DNA of 12,005 bases from an uncultured Collinsella sp. (GTDB taxonomy: Bacteria; Actinomycetota; Coriobacteriia; Coriobacteriales; Coriobacteriaceae), in contig CABULX010000069.1 in assembly GCA_902492545.1 (NCBI GenBank), forward strand, positions 1 to 12,005, in the 5' to 3' direction. This document shows positions 6,062 through 12,005 of this stretch, one piece after another. The translations under genes and the position numbers were made by a program. The notes under the pieces are model-generated. The model was not told the origin of the DNA and searched no databases. It saw nothing but the letters and a program-made list of their open reading frames with translations. The stretch's first letter is position 1. Every line of letters begins with the position of its first letter.

Positions 6062-7117
6062 TCATCCTCCGATTTGGGACATAAATCGTTGCGTGCCCTC
6101 AATTATCGCGTGTTCCTGCGGTTTGTGGGCCACGGCATCGCGCCAAATCGAAAGTACCTGCATATCATCACCACGGCGCAGGGCGTCGCGCACCGAATAC
6201 TCGGCATCACTGAACAGGCACGGACGCACGTTGCCATCGGCCGTCAGGCGCAGACGGTTGCAATTCGCACAAAAATGGTTGGACATGGCGCTAATGAAAC
6301 CGACCGTTCCCGTCGCGCCAGGAAAGTGCCAATAGCGCGCAGGGCCCGCGCCGGCAGGAGCGTCGTTGATGCCGAGCGGCTCGAGCTCGCCCAGCCCCGC
6401 CGCGGCTGCCCCGGCATTGATGCGCGCCCGCAGCTCGTCACTCGGCACGGTGTCGCTCGCGTCCCACAGCTCGGGATTGAGCGCGGGCGCATGCGGGTCC
6501 ACAGCGCAATGCGAGCTCGTGCGCTCGTCGCCGATGGGCATATATTCGATAAAGCGCAGGTGGATGGGGCGGTCGAGCGTGAGTCGCGCGAGGGCCGCCA
6601 CATCCTGGTTGAGCCGGCGCACCACAACGCAGTTGACCTTAACGGGCTCAAAGCCCCAAGCCAGCGCCGCGTCGACGCCAGCCATGGTCTGTTCGAGCCG
6701 GCCCAGGCGCGTGATCTTTCCAAAGAGCGCGGGGTCGAGCGTGTCGAGCGAGATGTTAACGCGGTTAAGACCGGCATCTTTGAGCTGCGGTGCCAGCTTG
6801 GGCAGCAGGGCGCCATTGGTGGTAAGCGAGATGTCCTCGATCTGCGGAATCGCGCGGATGTCGCGGATGAGCGGAATGATACGGCGGCTGACCAGCGGCT
6901 CGCCGCCCGTCAGGCGCACGCGGCGAATGCCCTCTCCCGCTACCAAGCGCACAAAGCGGGCGATTTCCTCGGCGCTGAGCAGCTCGTCGTGCGCGCGGGG
7001 CGCCACGCCATCGGCCGGCATGCAGTAGATGCAGCGGAAATTGCACTTGTCGGTAACGGCAATGCGCAGGTAGTTGATATCGCGGCCAAAGCCGTCATGT
7101 TGCACGTGCCCGCCCAC
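6062..7117 (-). CDS. moaA: GTP 3',8-cyclase MoaA (radical SAM, molybdenum cofactor step 1)
   Basis: A 351-residue cytoplasmic radical SAM enzyme that rearranges GTP to 3',8-cyclo-7,8-dihydro-GTP. The SAM-binding cluster cysteines are Cys25, Cys29 and Cys32 in CNFRCIYC. GGEP, at 71-74, is the SAM-contact motif. The C-terminal cluster is Cys283, Cys286 and Cys300 (CANC, then CLF). The C-terminal Gly-Gly needed by MoaA enzymes is present (350-351). Length is slightly above the usual 320-340, with extra residues near 200-225 and 240-265. The start is GTG at 7117, with GGGAGGG about 5 bases upstream and the family's N-terminal R-D-x-N-Y-L-R-I region soon after. A possible -10 (TATTAT, 7163-7158) lies about 40 bases upstream, with no good -35. 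It is first gene of an operon with moaC-mobB; moaB/mogA, moeA, moaD/E and mobA are not in the window. Confidence 0.95.
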   Translation of the reverse strand: MGGHVQHDGFGRDINYLRIAVTDKCNFRCIYCMPADGVAPRAHDELLSAEEIARFVRLVAGEGIRRVRLTGGEPLVSRRIIPLIRDIRAIPQIEDISLTTNGALLPKLAPQLKDAGLNRVNISLDTLDPALFGKITRLGRLEQTMAGVDAALAWGFEPVKVNCVVVRRLNQDVAALARLTLDRPIHLRFIEYMPIGDERTSSHCAVDPHAPALNPELWDASDTVPSDELRARINAGAAAAGLGELEPLGINDAPAGAGPARYWHFPGATGTVGFISAMSNHFCANCNRLRLTADGNVRPCLFSDAEYSVRDALRRGDDMQVLSIWRDAVAHKPQEHAIIEGTQRFMSQIGG

Positions 7118-7251
7118 GCGGCCCTCCCCTCACGCGGCGTTTTATTCTTCGGAAAACATAATACCCCACAAGAGAATCATGCCGACACCCGTACGACAGG
7201 ACAGGTCACTTTGGGCAAGACCGGCTTCCCAAGCCCACCCTCAGCATACAA

Positions 7252-7312
7252 ACCATCACAACATTCGATGCTTTTCCCGATTTTGGCGAAAAACGTCGAA
7301 TGTTGTGATGGT
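7252..7312 (+). repeat. Dispersed palindrome family A (REP-like), copy 2
   Basis: A 61-bp unit with perfect 17-bp arms, ACCATCACAACATTCGA and its complement. Inside, TTTTC and GAAAA extend the pairing, giving a hairpin of more than 20 bp. It is nearly identical to the copy at 8494. It lies 40 bases past the end of the broken endonuclease-like gene and about 135 bases before moaA. Confidence 0.88.
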
Positions 7313-7352
7313 CTGCCTGCCCACAGCACCCCGTAGAAGGACCAAAGCGCCC

Positions 7353-7931
7353 CTAAAGGCCGCCGTCCCAGTGCCGAATCACGAATTCTCGCAGGTCGTT
7401 TTGACGTTTCTGGAACGCTTCGCTTCGGTCGCACTTGAGACCCATAGCGAGCGCGATGGCGTTCATCGCCCGATGCAATTGCAGCTGATGGGCAAACTGA
7501 GTCCCGGTGAGAACGATCATCCTAAAGCCCAGCGCGCTCAGCACGGTCATACGCTCCGCATCCGACGCGCTGCGCTGTTTATCAAGATGGTTCGAGCCGT
7601 TGTATTCAATCCCCGTACCGCTTGCAGGCGCATATACATCGATCTCGAAATACCCGGACTTAGCGAGATATTTGAACTCGCTGGGAACATCGACCCTATG
7701 GTTGAGCTCGATCTTGGCGTATCCCAGCCCTCCCTGGGAACGTTTTGCTACGACCATGATTGCGGTGGCCGTCTCCATGGGCGACCGCGCGCCATCGTGC
7801 ACGCGCTTGAGCACGGCGGCCGCGCGTATAGTCCCCTGACGAGATCGGTTCTCATTGCAATAGGCAATCAAGTCGGCAACGGTATACCTTTGCCCCATCT
7901 CGATATAATCGCCTGTCGACAGATGATTCAA
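7353..7931 (-). CDS. C-terminal half: PD-(D/E)XK nuclease-like domain
   Basis: 192 residues if translation restarted at TTG 7931, which has no good ribosome site, so separate expression is doubtful. The core FEIDVYAPASGTGIEYNG, followed by a conserved D-A-E-R and G-F-R-M-I-V-L-T, fits the fold of DUF559/Vsr-like nucleases. Asp98 and Glu109 of this half are candidate metal ligands. Ahead of it, GARSPMETATAI and GGLGYAKIELNHRV are motifs recalled from the same Coriobacteriia family. No DNA target can be inferred. Confidence 0.5.
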   Translation of the reverse strand: MNHLSTGDYIEMGQRYTVADLIAYCNENRSRQGTIRAAAVLKRVHDGARSPMETATAIMVVAKRSQGGLGYAKIELNHRVDVPSEFKYLAKSGYFEIDVYAPASGTGIEYNGSNHLDKQRSASDAERMTVLSALGFRMIVLTGTQFAHQLQLHRAMNAIALAMGLKCDRSEAFQKRQNDLREFVIRHWDGGL

Positions 7932-7937
7932 ATGGTA

Positions 7938-8390
7938 TCAGGCGCAGATTTCATACCCATATTCCAGCTGCTCGGGCTCGCTCATCCACGAACCCGCTTG
8001 GACAAAGCACATGGCCTCATCAACCACCAGAAGGCCCTCTGCCACCTCGATAAGATGGCCTGGAGGTACCGGCGCCCCAAACACGTGGCACCTAAATCCA
8101 GCCGGCGTCGAGCGCTCAAAATCGAAGTTGACGAGCGTGTCGATATGATCGAGCTCTTCTCGTGGAATACCGAGCGAAACCAGATAGTCGGTAACGATCC
8201 CAACTGCCGTTGAAGCCCTCAGCCCCTTGGTATCGAGTCCCAATTTGGGCAGGCTCGCGGTCGGTTCCGCCTCGTTAGCAAGCGAGTCCTCATCGTATAG
8301 GCTGCTTGCTCGCGAGAGCGGCTCGGACGGGCGCGCCACGTTGTGGTACAGCCAGGCAGTCTTATGGGACAGGACGATCGGCAGGTCCAT
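7938..8390 (-). CDS. N-terminal half of the interrupted endonuclease-like protein
   Basis: 150 residues from ATG 8390, with GGAGG 4 bases upstream, so this fragment should be translated. It opens with LPIVLSHKTAWLYHN and ends with QLEYGYEICA before the TGA. The middle, HVFGAPVPPGHLIEVAEGLLVVDEAMCFVQAG, resembles the segment in related proteins where a short beta-rich domain precedes the nuclease part. No catalytic motif is seen in this half. It is transcribed divergently from the MATE gene. Confidence 0.55.
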   Translation of the reverse strand: MDLPIVLSHKTAWLYHNVARPSEPLSRASSLYDEDSLANEAEPTASLPKLGLDTKGLRASTAVGIVTDYLVSLGIPREELDHIDTLVNFDFERSTPAGFRCHVFGAPVPPGHLIEVAEGLLVVDEAMCFVQAGSWMSEPEQLEYGYEICA

Positions 8391-8493
8391 GAGCCCTCCA
8401 ATGGAGTCGGATAACCAACCTTATTCCCCTGCTCACGGGTTCGCACACCTTCGTGCGCAAGAAAGCGATTCCACCCGGTCGAGTGGCAGAAAA

Positions 8494-8554
8494 ACCATCA
8501 CAACATTCGATGCTTTTCCCGATTTTGGCAAAAAACGTCGAATGTTGTGACGGT
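8494..8554 (+). repeat. Dispersed palindrome family A (REP-like), copy 3
   Basis: A 61-bp unit nearly identical to the copy at 7252, differing at one base in the centre and one in the right arm (GTGACGGT for GTGATGGT), which leaves one mismatch in the stem. Flanking AA/TT extends the arms. It lies between divergent genes, so not every copy can be a transcript terminator. Confidence 0.88.
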
Positions 8555-8636
8555 TTGAGGCGAGGTGAGGGGCACGGAGGGGTCAAAACATCGCGCTCGG
8601 AGCGTGACTTTTTTCGCCCCGCCGTCAACACAAACC

Positions 8637-8667
8637 TTGACTCTACAATCGTTATAGGGTTTTCACT
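8637..8667 (+). promoter_or_regulatory. MerR-type promoter of the MATE gene
   Basis: TTGACT (8637-8642) and TTCACT (8662-8667) are separated by 19 bases, the over-long spacing typical of MerR-family promoters. The spacer holds an imperfect 19-bp dyad (8641-8659) with outer half-sites CTCTA and TAGGG. MerR-family activators bind such spacers and untwist the DNA when they sense a drug, metal or oxidant. The -10 is weak (3 of 6), as expected for an activated promoter. No merR-like gene is present in the window. Confidence 0.5.
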
Positions 8668-8707
8668 ACACTGGTACGTAAACGAACCCAGCCAGAAAGT
8701 CCCGCCC

Positions 8708-10054
8708 ATGGAACACGACCTCACACGCGGCAATGTCCTTAAGACCATCGCGGTCTTTGCCCTGCCCTATATGCTCTCGTACTTTTTGCAGATGCTCTAC
8801 GGCATGGCCGACCTGTACATGATGGGGCAGTTTAGCGGCGCCGCCGGCATCACCGCCGTGGGCAATGGCGCGCAGACGCTCTATATCATTACCGTGACGC
8901 TCGTGGGACTGGCCATGGGAACCACGGTGGTCGTCGGCCACGCCGTGGGCTCACGCCGCTTCGACCGCGCCGAGACCGCCATCGGCAACACCATCACTCT
9001 CTTTATGGGTGTCTCGGTGGTGCTGGCCGCTGTCCTGCTCGCACTGTGCCCGCAGATCGTGGCGCTCATTGGCACGCCGGCCGAGGCGGTCGAAGGAACC
9101 GCCGCCTACCTGCGCATCTGCTTTGTCGGCATTCCGTTTATCGCCGCGTACAACATTCTCTCGGCCATCTTTCGCGGGCTGGGCGATTCGCGCTCGCCTA
9201 TGTACGTGATCGGCGTGGCATGCATCATCAACATCGCACTCGACTTTCTGTTTATCGGCCACATGGGACTCGGTCCCGTGGGCGCGGCACTCGGCACGGT
9301 AACCGCCCAGACAGCCAGCGTTGTCCTCGCGCTCGTGTGGCTCAAAAGCCGTCGCACGAACATCCACGTTAAGCGCAGCGACCTACGCCCCCAGCCCGAG
9401 GTGCTCGGCAGCATCCTTAAGATCGGCGTGCCTGTGGCCGTGCAGGACGGCTGCATCCAGGTGGCGTTTATGTTTATCACCGTCATCGCCAACCATCGAG
9501 GGCTCGTCGACGCCGCCGCCGTGGGCCTGGTCGAGAAGATGATCAGCTTTTTGTTCATTGTGCCGAGCTCCATGGGCGCCACCGTCAGCGCGCTCACGGC
9601 GCAAAACGCCGGCGCGGGCAAGGGCGACCGCGCGCGTCAGGTGCTCAAAGACGCCATGACGATCTCGGTGGTGTACGGCTGCCTGATCACGGTGCTGATG
9701 TGGCTGGTGGCGCCAGCGTTTATTGGCTTTTTTGCCAAGGACGCCGCGGTGGTCGCGGCCGGTACCGGCTATATGCGCAGCTACATTTTCGACGCGATTT
9801 TTGCCGGCATCCACATTTGCTTTAGCGGCTTTTTCGCTGCGTATGGCAAGAGTTACATCGGCTTTGCGCACAACGTGCTGGCCGTGGCGCTCATTCGCGT
9901 GCCGGGCGCGTGGCTGCTGTCGAACGCCTATTCCAACACGCTGTTTCCCATGGGCATCGCTTCGCCGTGCGGATCGATTTTGTCGGCGGTCATCTGTGTT
10001 GTCGCGTTTACCGTACTCAACCGGCGCGGAGCTTTTGACAAGCTGGTGGCGTAG
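8708..10054 (+). CDS. MATE family efflux transporter
   Basis: A 448-residue inner-membrane protein with about 12 hydrophobic segments in two homologous halves. It exports cationic drugs or toxic metabolites in exchange for Na+ or H+. Typical MATE features include an N-terminal PYMLSYFLQMLYGMADLYMMGQ segment (residues 20-41, Asp35) and FRGLGDSR at 155-162, at the end of a transmembrane segment; the second half has the matching FFAAYGKS. The length is normal for the family. The start at 8708 is chosen because the preceding frame runs through a palindrome and because TTRGNVLKTI-like starts are usual; its ribosome site (AGAAAG) is weak and about 10 bases away. It is a single-gene unit behind a MerR-type promoter, with a strong hairpin at 10149. 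Confidence 0.93.
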   Translation: MEHDLTRGNVLKTIAVFALPYMLSYFLQMLYGMADLYMMGQFSGAAGITAVGNGAQTLYIITVTLVGLAMGTTVVVGHAVGSRRFDRAETAIGNTITLFMGVSVVLAAVLLALCPQIVALIGTPAEAVEGTAAYLRICFVGIPFIAAYNILSAIFRGLGDSRSPMYVIGVACIINIALDFLFIGHMGLGPVGAALGTVTAQTASVVLALVWLKSRRTNIHVKRSDLRPQPEVLGSILKIGVPVAVQDGCIQVAFMFITVIANHRGLVDAAAVGLVEKMISFLFIVPSSMGATVSALTAQNAGAGKGDRARQVLKDAMTISVVYGCLITVLMWLVAPAFIGFFAKDAAVVAAGTGYMRSYIFDAIFAGIHICFSGFFAAYGKSYIGFAHNVLAVALIRVPGAWLLSNAYSNTLFPMGIASPCGSILSAVICVVAFTVLNRRGAFDKLVA

Positions 10055-10152
10055 CGAGGCAACGCGAAATCGCCCTCATCGACGATATCATCAGCGACGA
10101 CCCGGCGACCTACGTGACGCAGATCACGGTGCCGGTTGTTCCGGCAAAGTAA
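10039..10152 (+). pseudogene. Possible 3' remnant of a lost gene
   Basis: In a frame different from MATE, codons from about 10060 to the TAA at 10150-10152 read like a real protein tail (EIALIDDIISDDPATYVTQI, then VPVVPAK). There is no start codon and a stop lies upstream at 10036. Its stop overlaps the terminator hairpin, as if the 3' end of a gene and its terminator were kept while the rest was deleted next to MATE. I do not recognise the family, and chance is possible. Confidence 0.3.
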
Positions 10153-10192
10153 GAACCTCCCGAAAGGCATCGTGCTTCCGGGAGGTTCTTAC
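10149..10192. terminator. Bidirectional terminator hairpin between MATE and the toxin remnant
   Basis: A perfect 14-bp stem, GTAAGAACCTCCCG (10149-10162) and CGGGAGGTTCTTAC (10179-10192), encloses a 16-base loop. It separates two convergent transcripts, MATE on the plus strand and the toxin remnant on the minus strand, and abuts the toxin stop codon. The stems end in TTCTTAC rather than a clean T-run. Confidence 0.65.
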
Positions 10193-10468
10193 TAATCATC
10201 ATCCAGCAACTCGAATCGATTTCTAGATATCACCAATGCAGCATAATCTTGGCTTTGGTGAAAAATATGGGCAATCACAACGTCCTCGTTATCGTAGTAA
10301 TAAAGCATTACATAAGAATTAACGAGGCAAGCATGGTAACCAAGCACTGCAAGCTCGGGTAACTTCGATAAGCCGTAGTCAACTACACCACTTTGAAGAA
10401 GCTGGAGCTGGCTACGGTATTTATCAAGAAAGTGCCGGGCAGTAAAAATACCATGCCCCAATAGATAA
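10192..10468 (-). pseudogene. RelE/ParE-family toxin, 5' end cut off by the IS
   Basis: The last 91 codons of a type II toxin of the RelE/ParE superfamily, ending at TAG 10194-10192. Family features are the helix TARHFLDKYRSQLQLL, then KLPELAVLGYHACLV, the strand SYVMLYYYDNEDVVIAHIFH, and QSQDYAALV near the end. Such toxins are usually about 95-115 residues, so roughly 15-25 N-terminal residues are missing; they should lie beyond the right end of the IS, outside the window, probably with the native antitoxin. The frame runs through the IS with no stop for a long way, but this is spurious antisense. Whether it was an mRNA nuclease (RelE) or gyrase poison (ParE) cannot be told. The gene is more AT-rich than the IS. 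Confidence 0.75.
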
Positions 10469-10493
10469 GGCTCTGTTAGACCAGGATTGACAT
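10469..10493 (+). repeat. Left terminal inverted repeat of the IS
   Basis: 25 bases, perfectly complementary to 11981-12005, and also present at 17-41 of the window in reverse. It starts with GG, as many IS1595-family ends do. Confidence 0.92.
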
Positions 10494-10551
10494 ACATGTG
10501 TCCCCACGGTGCCATATCGTTGACCCCATAGACCGCGATGATGGGGGCAGC

Positions 10552-11607
10552 ATGAACGCCGAAGACCTGGTCCTCAACTTCAAGAAGGGCATGGCGAACC
10601 TCAGCAAGACCGAGCGCCGCCGCGCTATCGAGTCCGTCAGGGACGTGATCCGCGCGGCGGCGTTCGACGACGCGGCCGGCTCCGCCTACGAAATCGAACG
10701 CTGCCCGCGCTGCGGGTCCGCCGCGGTCGTGAAGAAGGGCAAATCGAAGAACGGCGAGCAGCGCTACCTCTGCCGGGGCTGCGGCAGGACCTTCGGCATG
10801 GGCAGCGAGCGCATCCTGGGGACGAGCAAGCTCCCGAAGGAGACCTGGATGGCCTACGCCGAGTGCTTCGTGCTCATGCTGCCCCTGCGCGAATGCGCGA
10901 GGCGCTGCCGCGTCTGCCTCAAGACCGCCTACACCATGCGCCACAGGCTGATCGAGTGCCTCTCGGCCTACTCCCCCTCGTTCAGGGTCGAGCGGGGCTG
11001 CGGCTGCGAGCTCGACGAGACCTATTTCCCCGAGTCGTTCAAGGGCAACCACGCGAAGGGGTCGTTCACGATGCCGCGCCCCTCCCGGCACCGCGGCAGG
11101 CAGGTGCACAGGCGCGGGCTGTCGCGCGAGCGGATCTGCGTCATGACCGGAGTGAACGACTCGAACGAGACGTTCCTCGAGGTCACGGGGCGGGGCGCCC
11201 TTTCGAGGGAGCGCGCCATGGACGCGCTGAGGGGCCGCATCGCGGCCGGCTCGGTCGTCGCGACCGACAGGGCGGCCGCCTACGTCGGCGTCCTCGCCGA
11301 GCTCGAGGTCGCCGCGCACGCGGCCTACGACCCCAAGGACCGCTCCGGGGGGACCATCAACCGGGTCAACGCCGTCCACTCGCTCCTCGGCGCCTTCATG
11401 GAGCCGTTCAGGGGCGTGTCGACGAAGCACCTCGACGCCTACCTCGCCTGGTTCAGGTGGTGCCGGACCTTCATGGCGACCGATTCCGGCGCGGCCGGGC
11501 GCACGGTCGCGCGGCAGCTCGCGCACGGCGTCTGCAGGAGCCGCGTCCGCGACATGTTCAACGTGGAGCCGCCCTACATGGACTACTGGGCCGCGCCCGC
11601 CGCATAG
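10552..11607 (+). CDS. IS1595-family (ISXO2-like) transposase
   Basis: A 351-residue transposase that cuts and joins the IS ends. The start at 10552 is chosen over the GTG at 10498 because GATGGGGGC precedes the ATG and the upstream 18 codons are IS-end sequence. Residues 51-77 form a zinc ribbon (Cys51, Cys54, Cys74, Cys77), typical of this family. Residues 95-135 look helix-turn-helix-like. The catalytic domain has Asp155 in LDETYF and Asp239 in VATDRAAAY. At the place of the third acid it has Asn273, in INRVNAVHSLLG, followed by Lys292 in STKHLDAYL. This matches the D-D-N-K type reported for some IS1595 groups rather than classical DDE. The gene appears intact, with no frameshift. Confidence 0.9.
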   Translation: MNAEDLVLNFKKGMANLSKTERRRAIESVRDVIRAAAFDDAAGSAYEIERCPRCGSAAVVKKGKSKNGEQRYLCRGCGRTFGMGSERILGTSKLPKETWMAYAECFVLMLPLRECARRCRVCLKTAYTMRHRLIECLSAYSPSFRVERGCGCELDETYFPESFKGNHAKGSFTMPRPSRHRGRQVHRRGLSRERICVMTGVNDSNETFLEVTGRGALSRERAMDALRGRIAAGSVVATDRAAAYVGVLAELEVAAHAAYDPKDRSGGTINRVNAVHSLLGAFMEPFRGVSTKHLDAYLAWFRWCRTFMATDSGAAGRTVARQLAHGVCRSRVRDMFNVEPPYMDYWAAPAA

Positions 11608-11653
11608 AGGCGGTAGAATGGTCGCACCGCGATACACGAGGAGGGGTGAGGCC

Positions 11654-11851
11654 ATGCCGTCGAACATACCGGCCACGACGATCCGCATCGACCCGGAGGT
11701 CAAGAGGGAGGCCACGGCCATCCTGGACGAGCTCGGCCTGTCCATGTCCACCGCCGTCAACGCGTTCCTCAGGGCGCTCGTCCGAGAGGGCGGGATGCCG
11801 TTCGAGATGAGGGTCAAGACGCCGGCGCCCGACGAGGAGACGGCGAGTTAG
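11654..11851 (+). CDS. RelB/DinJ-type antitoxin carried inside the IS
   Basis: A 65-residue protein. Residues 8-30 (TTIRIDPEVKREA, then AILDELGLS) are a ribbon-helix-helix DNA-binding domain, and MSTAVNAFLRALVREGGMPFEM is the signature of RelB/DinJ antitoxins. Such proteins bind DNA as dimers and neutralise a RelE/YafQ-type nuclease through the C-terminal tail, here short (about 15 residues after the fold). The start at 11654 follows GAGGAGGGGTGAG; a start at 11618 would add 12 unlikely residues. It lies 46 bases after the transposase stop in the same direction, so it is probably cotranscribed. No toxin gene follows within the IS (only about 130 bases remain), so it is an orphan passenger. 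It might regulate transposition or help the host tolerate toxins, which is inference. Confidence 0.85.
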   Translation: MPSNIPATTIRIDPEVKREATAILDELGLSMSTAVNAFLRALVREGGMPFEMRVKTPAPDEETAS

Positions 11852-11910
11852 CCGGCAGGTCGGCATGAAACGGCAGGGCCAGGCGAGCAACTCGTCCGGT
11901 CTCGGGCGCA

Positions 11911-11946
11911 TCGCCCCTTGCCGGATTCAGATTCGACAAGGGGCGA
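11911..11946. terminator. Hairpin near the right end of the IS
   Basis: TCGCCCCTTG (11911-11920) and CAAGGGGCGA (11937-11946) form a perfect 10-bp stem with a 16-base loop, 60 bases after the antitoxin stop and 34 before the right inverted repeat. There is no T-run. It could end the transcript or protect the IS from outside transcription. Confidence 0.5.
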
Positions 11947-11980
11947 CCATTGTGCAATCGCAAGAAGATGACGGGGCGGA

Positions 11981-12005
11981 ATGTCAATCCTGGTCTAACA
12001 GAGCC
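11981..12005 (-). repeat. Right terminal inverted repeat of the IS
   Basis: 25 bases, the perfect inverse complement of 10469-10493, ending at the last base of the window. Confidence 0.92.

Larger units (their letters stand above)
7353..8390 (-). pseudogene. Endonuclease-like (DUF559-type) gene interrupted by one in-frame TGA
   Basis: One continuous reading frame of 346 codons runs from ATG 8390 to TAG 7353, with a single in-frame stop, TGA at 7940-7938 (codon 151). The sequence around it reads GYEICA-stop-YHLNHL, and both sides keep the same frame with no indel. From memory, Coriobacteriia carry single-chain proteins of about 300 residues in which a front part ending in a GYE-L/I-C motif is followed by a restriction-endonuclease-like domain. 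One substitution (for example from TGG, CGA, GGA or TGC) would explain the break. Both halves otherwise look intact, so the mutation is recent, a sequencing error, or read through. A defence role is possible but not shown. Confidence 0.7.
8391..8707. other. Divergent intergenic region between the broken nuclease gene and MATE
   Basis: 317 bases without a convincing gene. It holds palindrome family A copy 3 (8494-8554) and the MerR-type promoter of the MATE gene (8637-8667). Near 8430-8455, CGCAC and GTGCG could form a short hairpin. No clear promoter for the minus-strand gene was found. A frame open through this region upstream of the MATE start passes through the palindrome and is not coding. 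Confidence 0.5.
10469..12005 (+). mobile_element. Complete IS1595-like insertion sequence with an antitoxin passenger gene
   Basis: A 1537-bp element bounded by perfect 25-bp terminal inverted repeats (10469-10493 and 11981-12005) beginning GGCTCTGTTAGACCAGG. It carries a transposase and a downstream RelB/DinJ-type gene, both on the plus strand. The left flanking 8 bases are ATAGATAA, a candidate target duplication whose partner is outside the window. The element is more GC-rich than the interrupted toxin gene. A TTGACA at 10487-10492, inside the left repeat and pointing inward, could be the transposase -35. A second copy of the same left end is at 1-41 in inverse orientation. Confidence 0.9.

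Noticed and set aside
7118..7251. Moco riboswitch upstream of moaA
   Set aside because: I could find only short stems (such as GGCTT/AAGCC) and not a convincing Moco RNA fold; a covariance-model search would decide.
3146..8554. CRISPR array made of the three family A repeats
   Set aside because: The copies are thousands of bases apart, strongly palindromic, in both orientations, and have no spacers or cas genes.
8453..8707. Longer N-terminus for the MATE gene
   Set aside because: The added residues are translated from a dispersed palindrome and the promoter region; MATE proteins normally begin near the start at 8708.
10192..11817. Minus-strand open frame of 541 codons crossing the IS
   Set aside because: It is the toxin remnant joined by chance to antisense of the transposase; only 10192-10468 looks like real protein.

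Overview
The window looks like a stretch of chromosome from a high-GC, host-associated actinobacterium of the class Coriobacteriia, most likely Collinsella or a close relative. This is inferred from codon usage, the style of the molybdenum-cofactor genes, short dispersed palindromes between genes, and a Coriobacteriia-style endonuclease-like gene; nothing in the window proves the genus. Both edges fall in copies of one insertion sequence (IS). The last 41 bases of one IS end occupy positions 1-41, and a complete 1537-bp copy lies at 10469-12005 in the opposite orientation. The sequence may therefore be a contig that broke at a repeat.

Layout. (1) 1-1661, minus strand: a secreted beta-helix surface protein cut by the first IS copy, with a G9 tract near its 5' end. 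(2) 1662-2166: an AT-rich gap with several inverted repeats. (3) 2167-2988, minus: a Cof-type HAD phosphatase. (4) 3207-4493, minus: an MFS exporter with a promoter/operator dyad and a leader that can fold in two ways. (5) 4759-7117, minus: a molybdenum-cofactor operon of moaA and a fused moaC-mobB gene, four bases apart, ending in a strong terminator hairpin. (6) 7353-8390, minus: an endonuclease-like gene of about 345 codons broken by one in-frame TGA. (7) 8708-10054, plus: a MATE efflux pump behind a MerR-type promoter. (8) 10055-10192: a possible gene remnant and a bidirectional terminator. (9) 10192-10468, minus: the C-terminal part of a RelE/ParE toxin whose 5' end was cut off by the second IS copy. 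(10) 10469-12005: an IS1595-like element with a zinc-ribbon transposase and a RelB/DinJ-type antitoxin gene as passenger.

How the genes work together. MoaA and MoaC would turn GTP into cyclic pyranopterin monophosphate, and the MobB part of the fusion would assist the later guanylylation of molybdopterin. The two exporters are independent single-gene units, each with its own regulated-looking promoter. The right-hand end is the most unusual part: an IS that carries an orphan antitoxin has landed in a toxin gene. Two families of palindromic repeats (three copies each) mark many of the gene boundaries.
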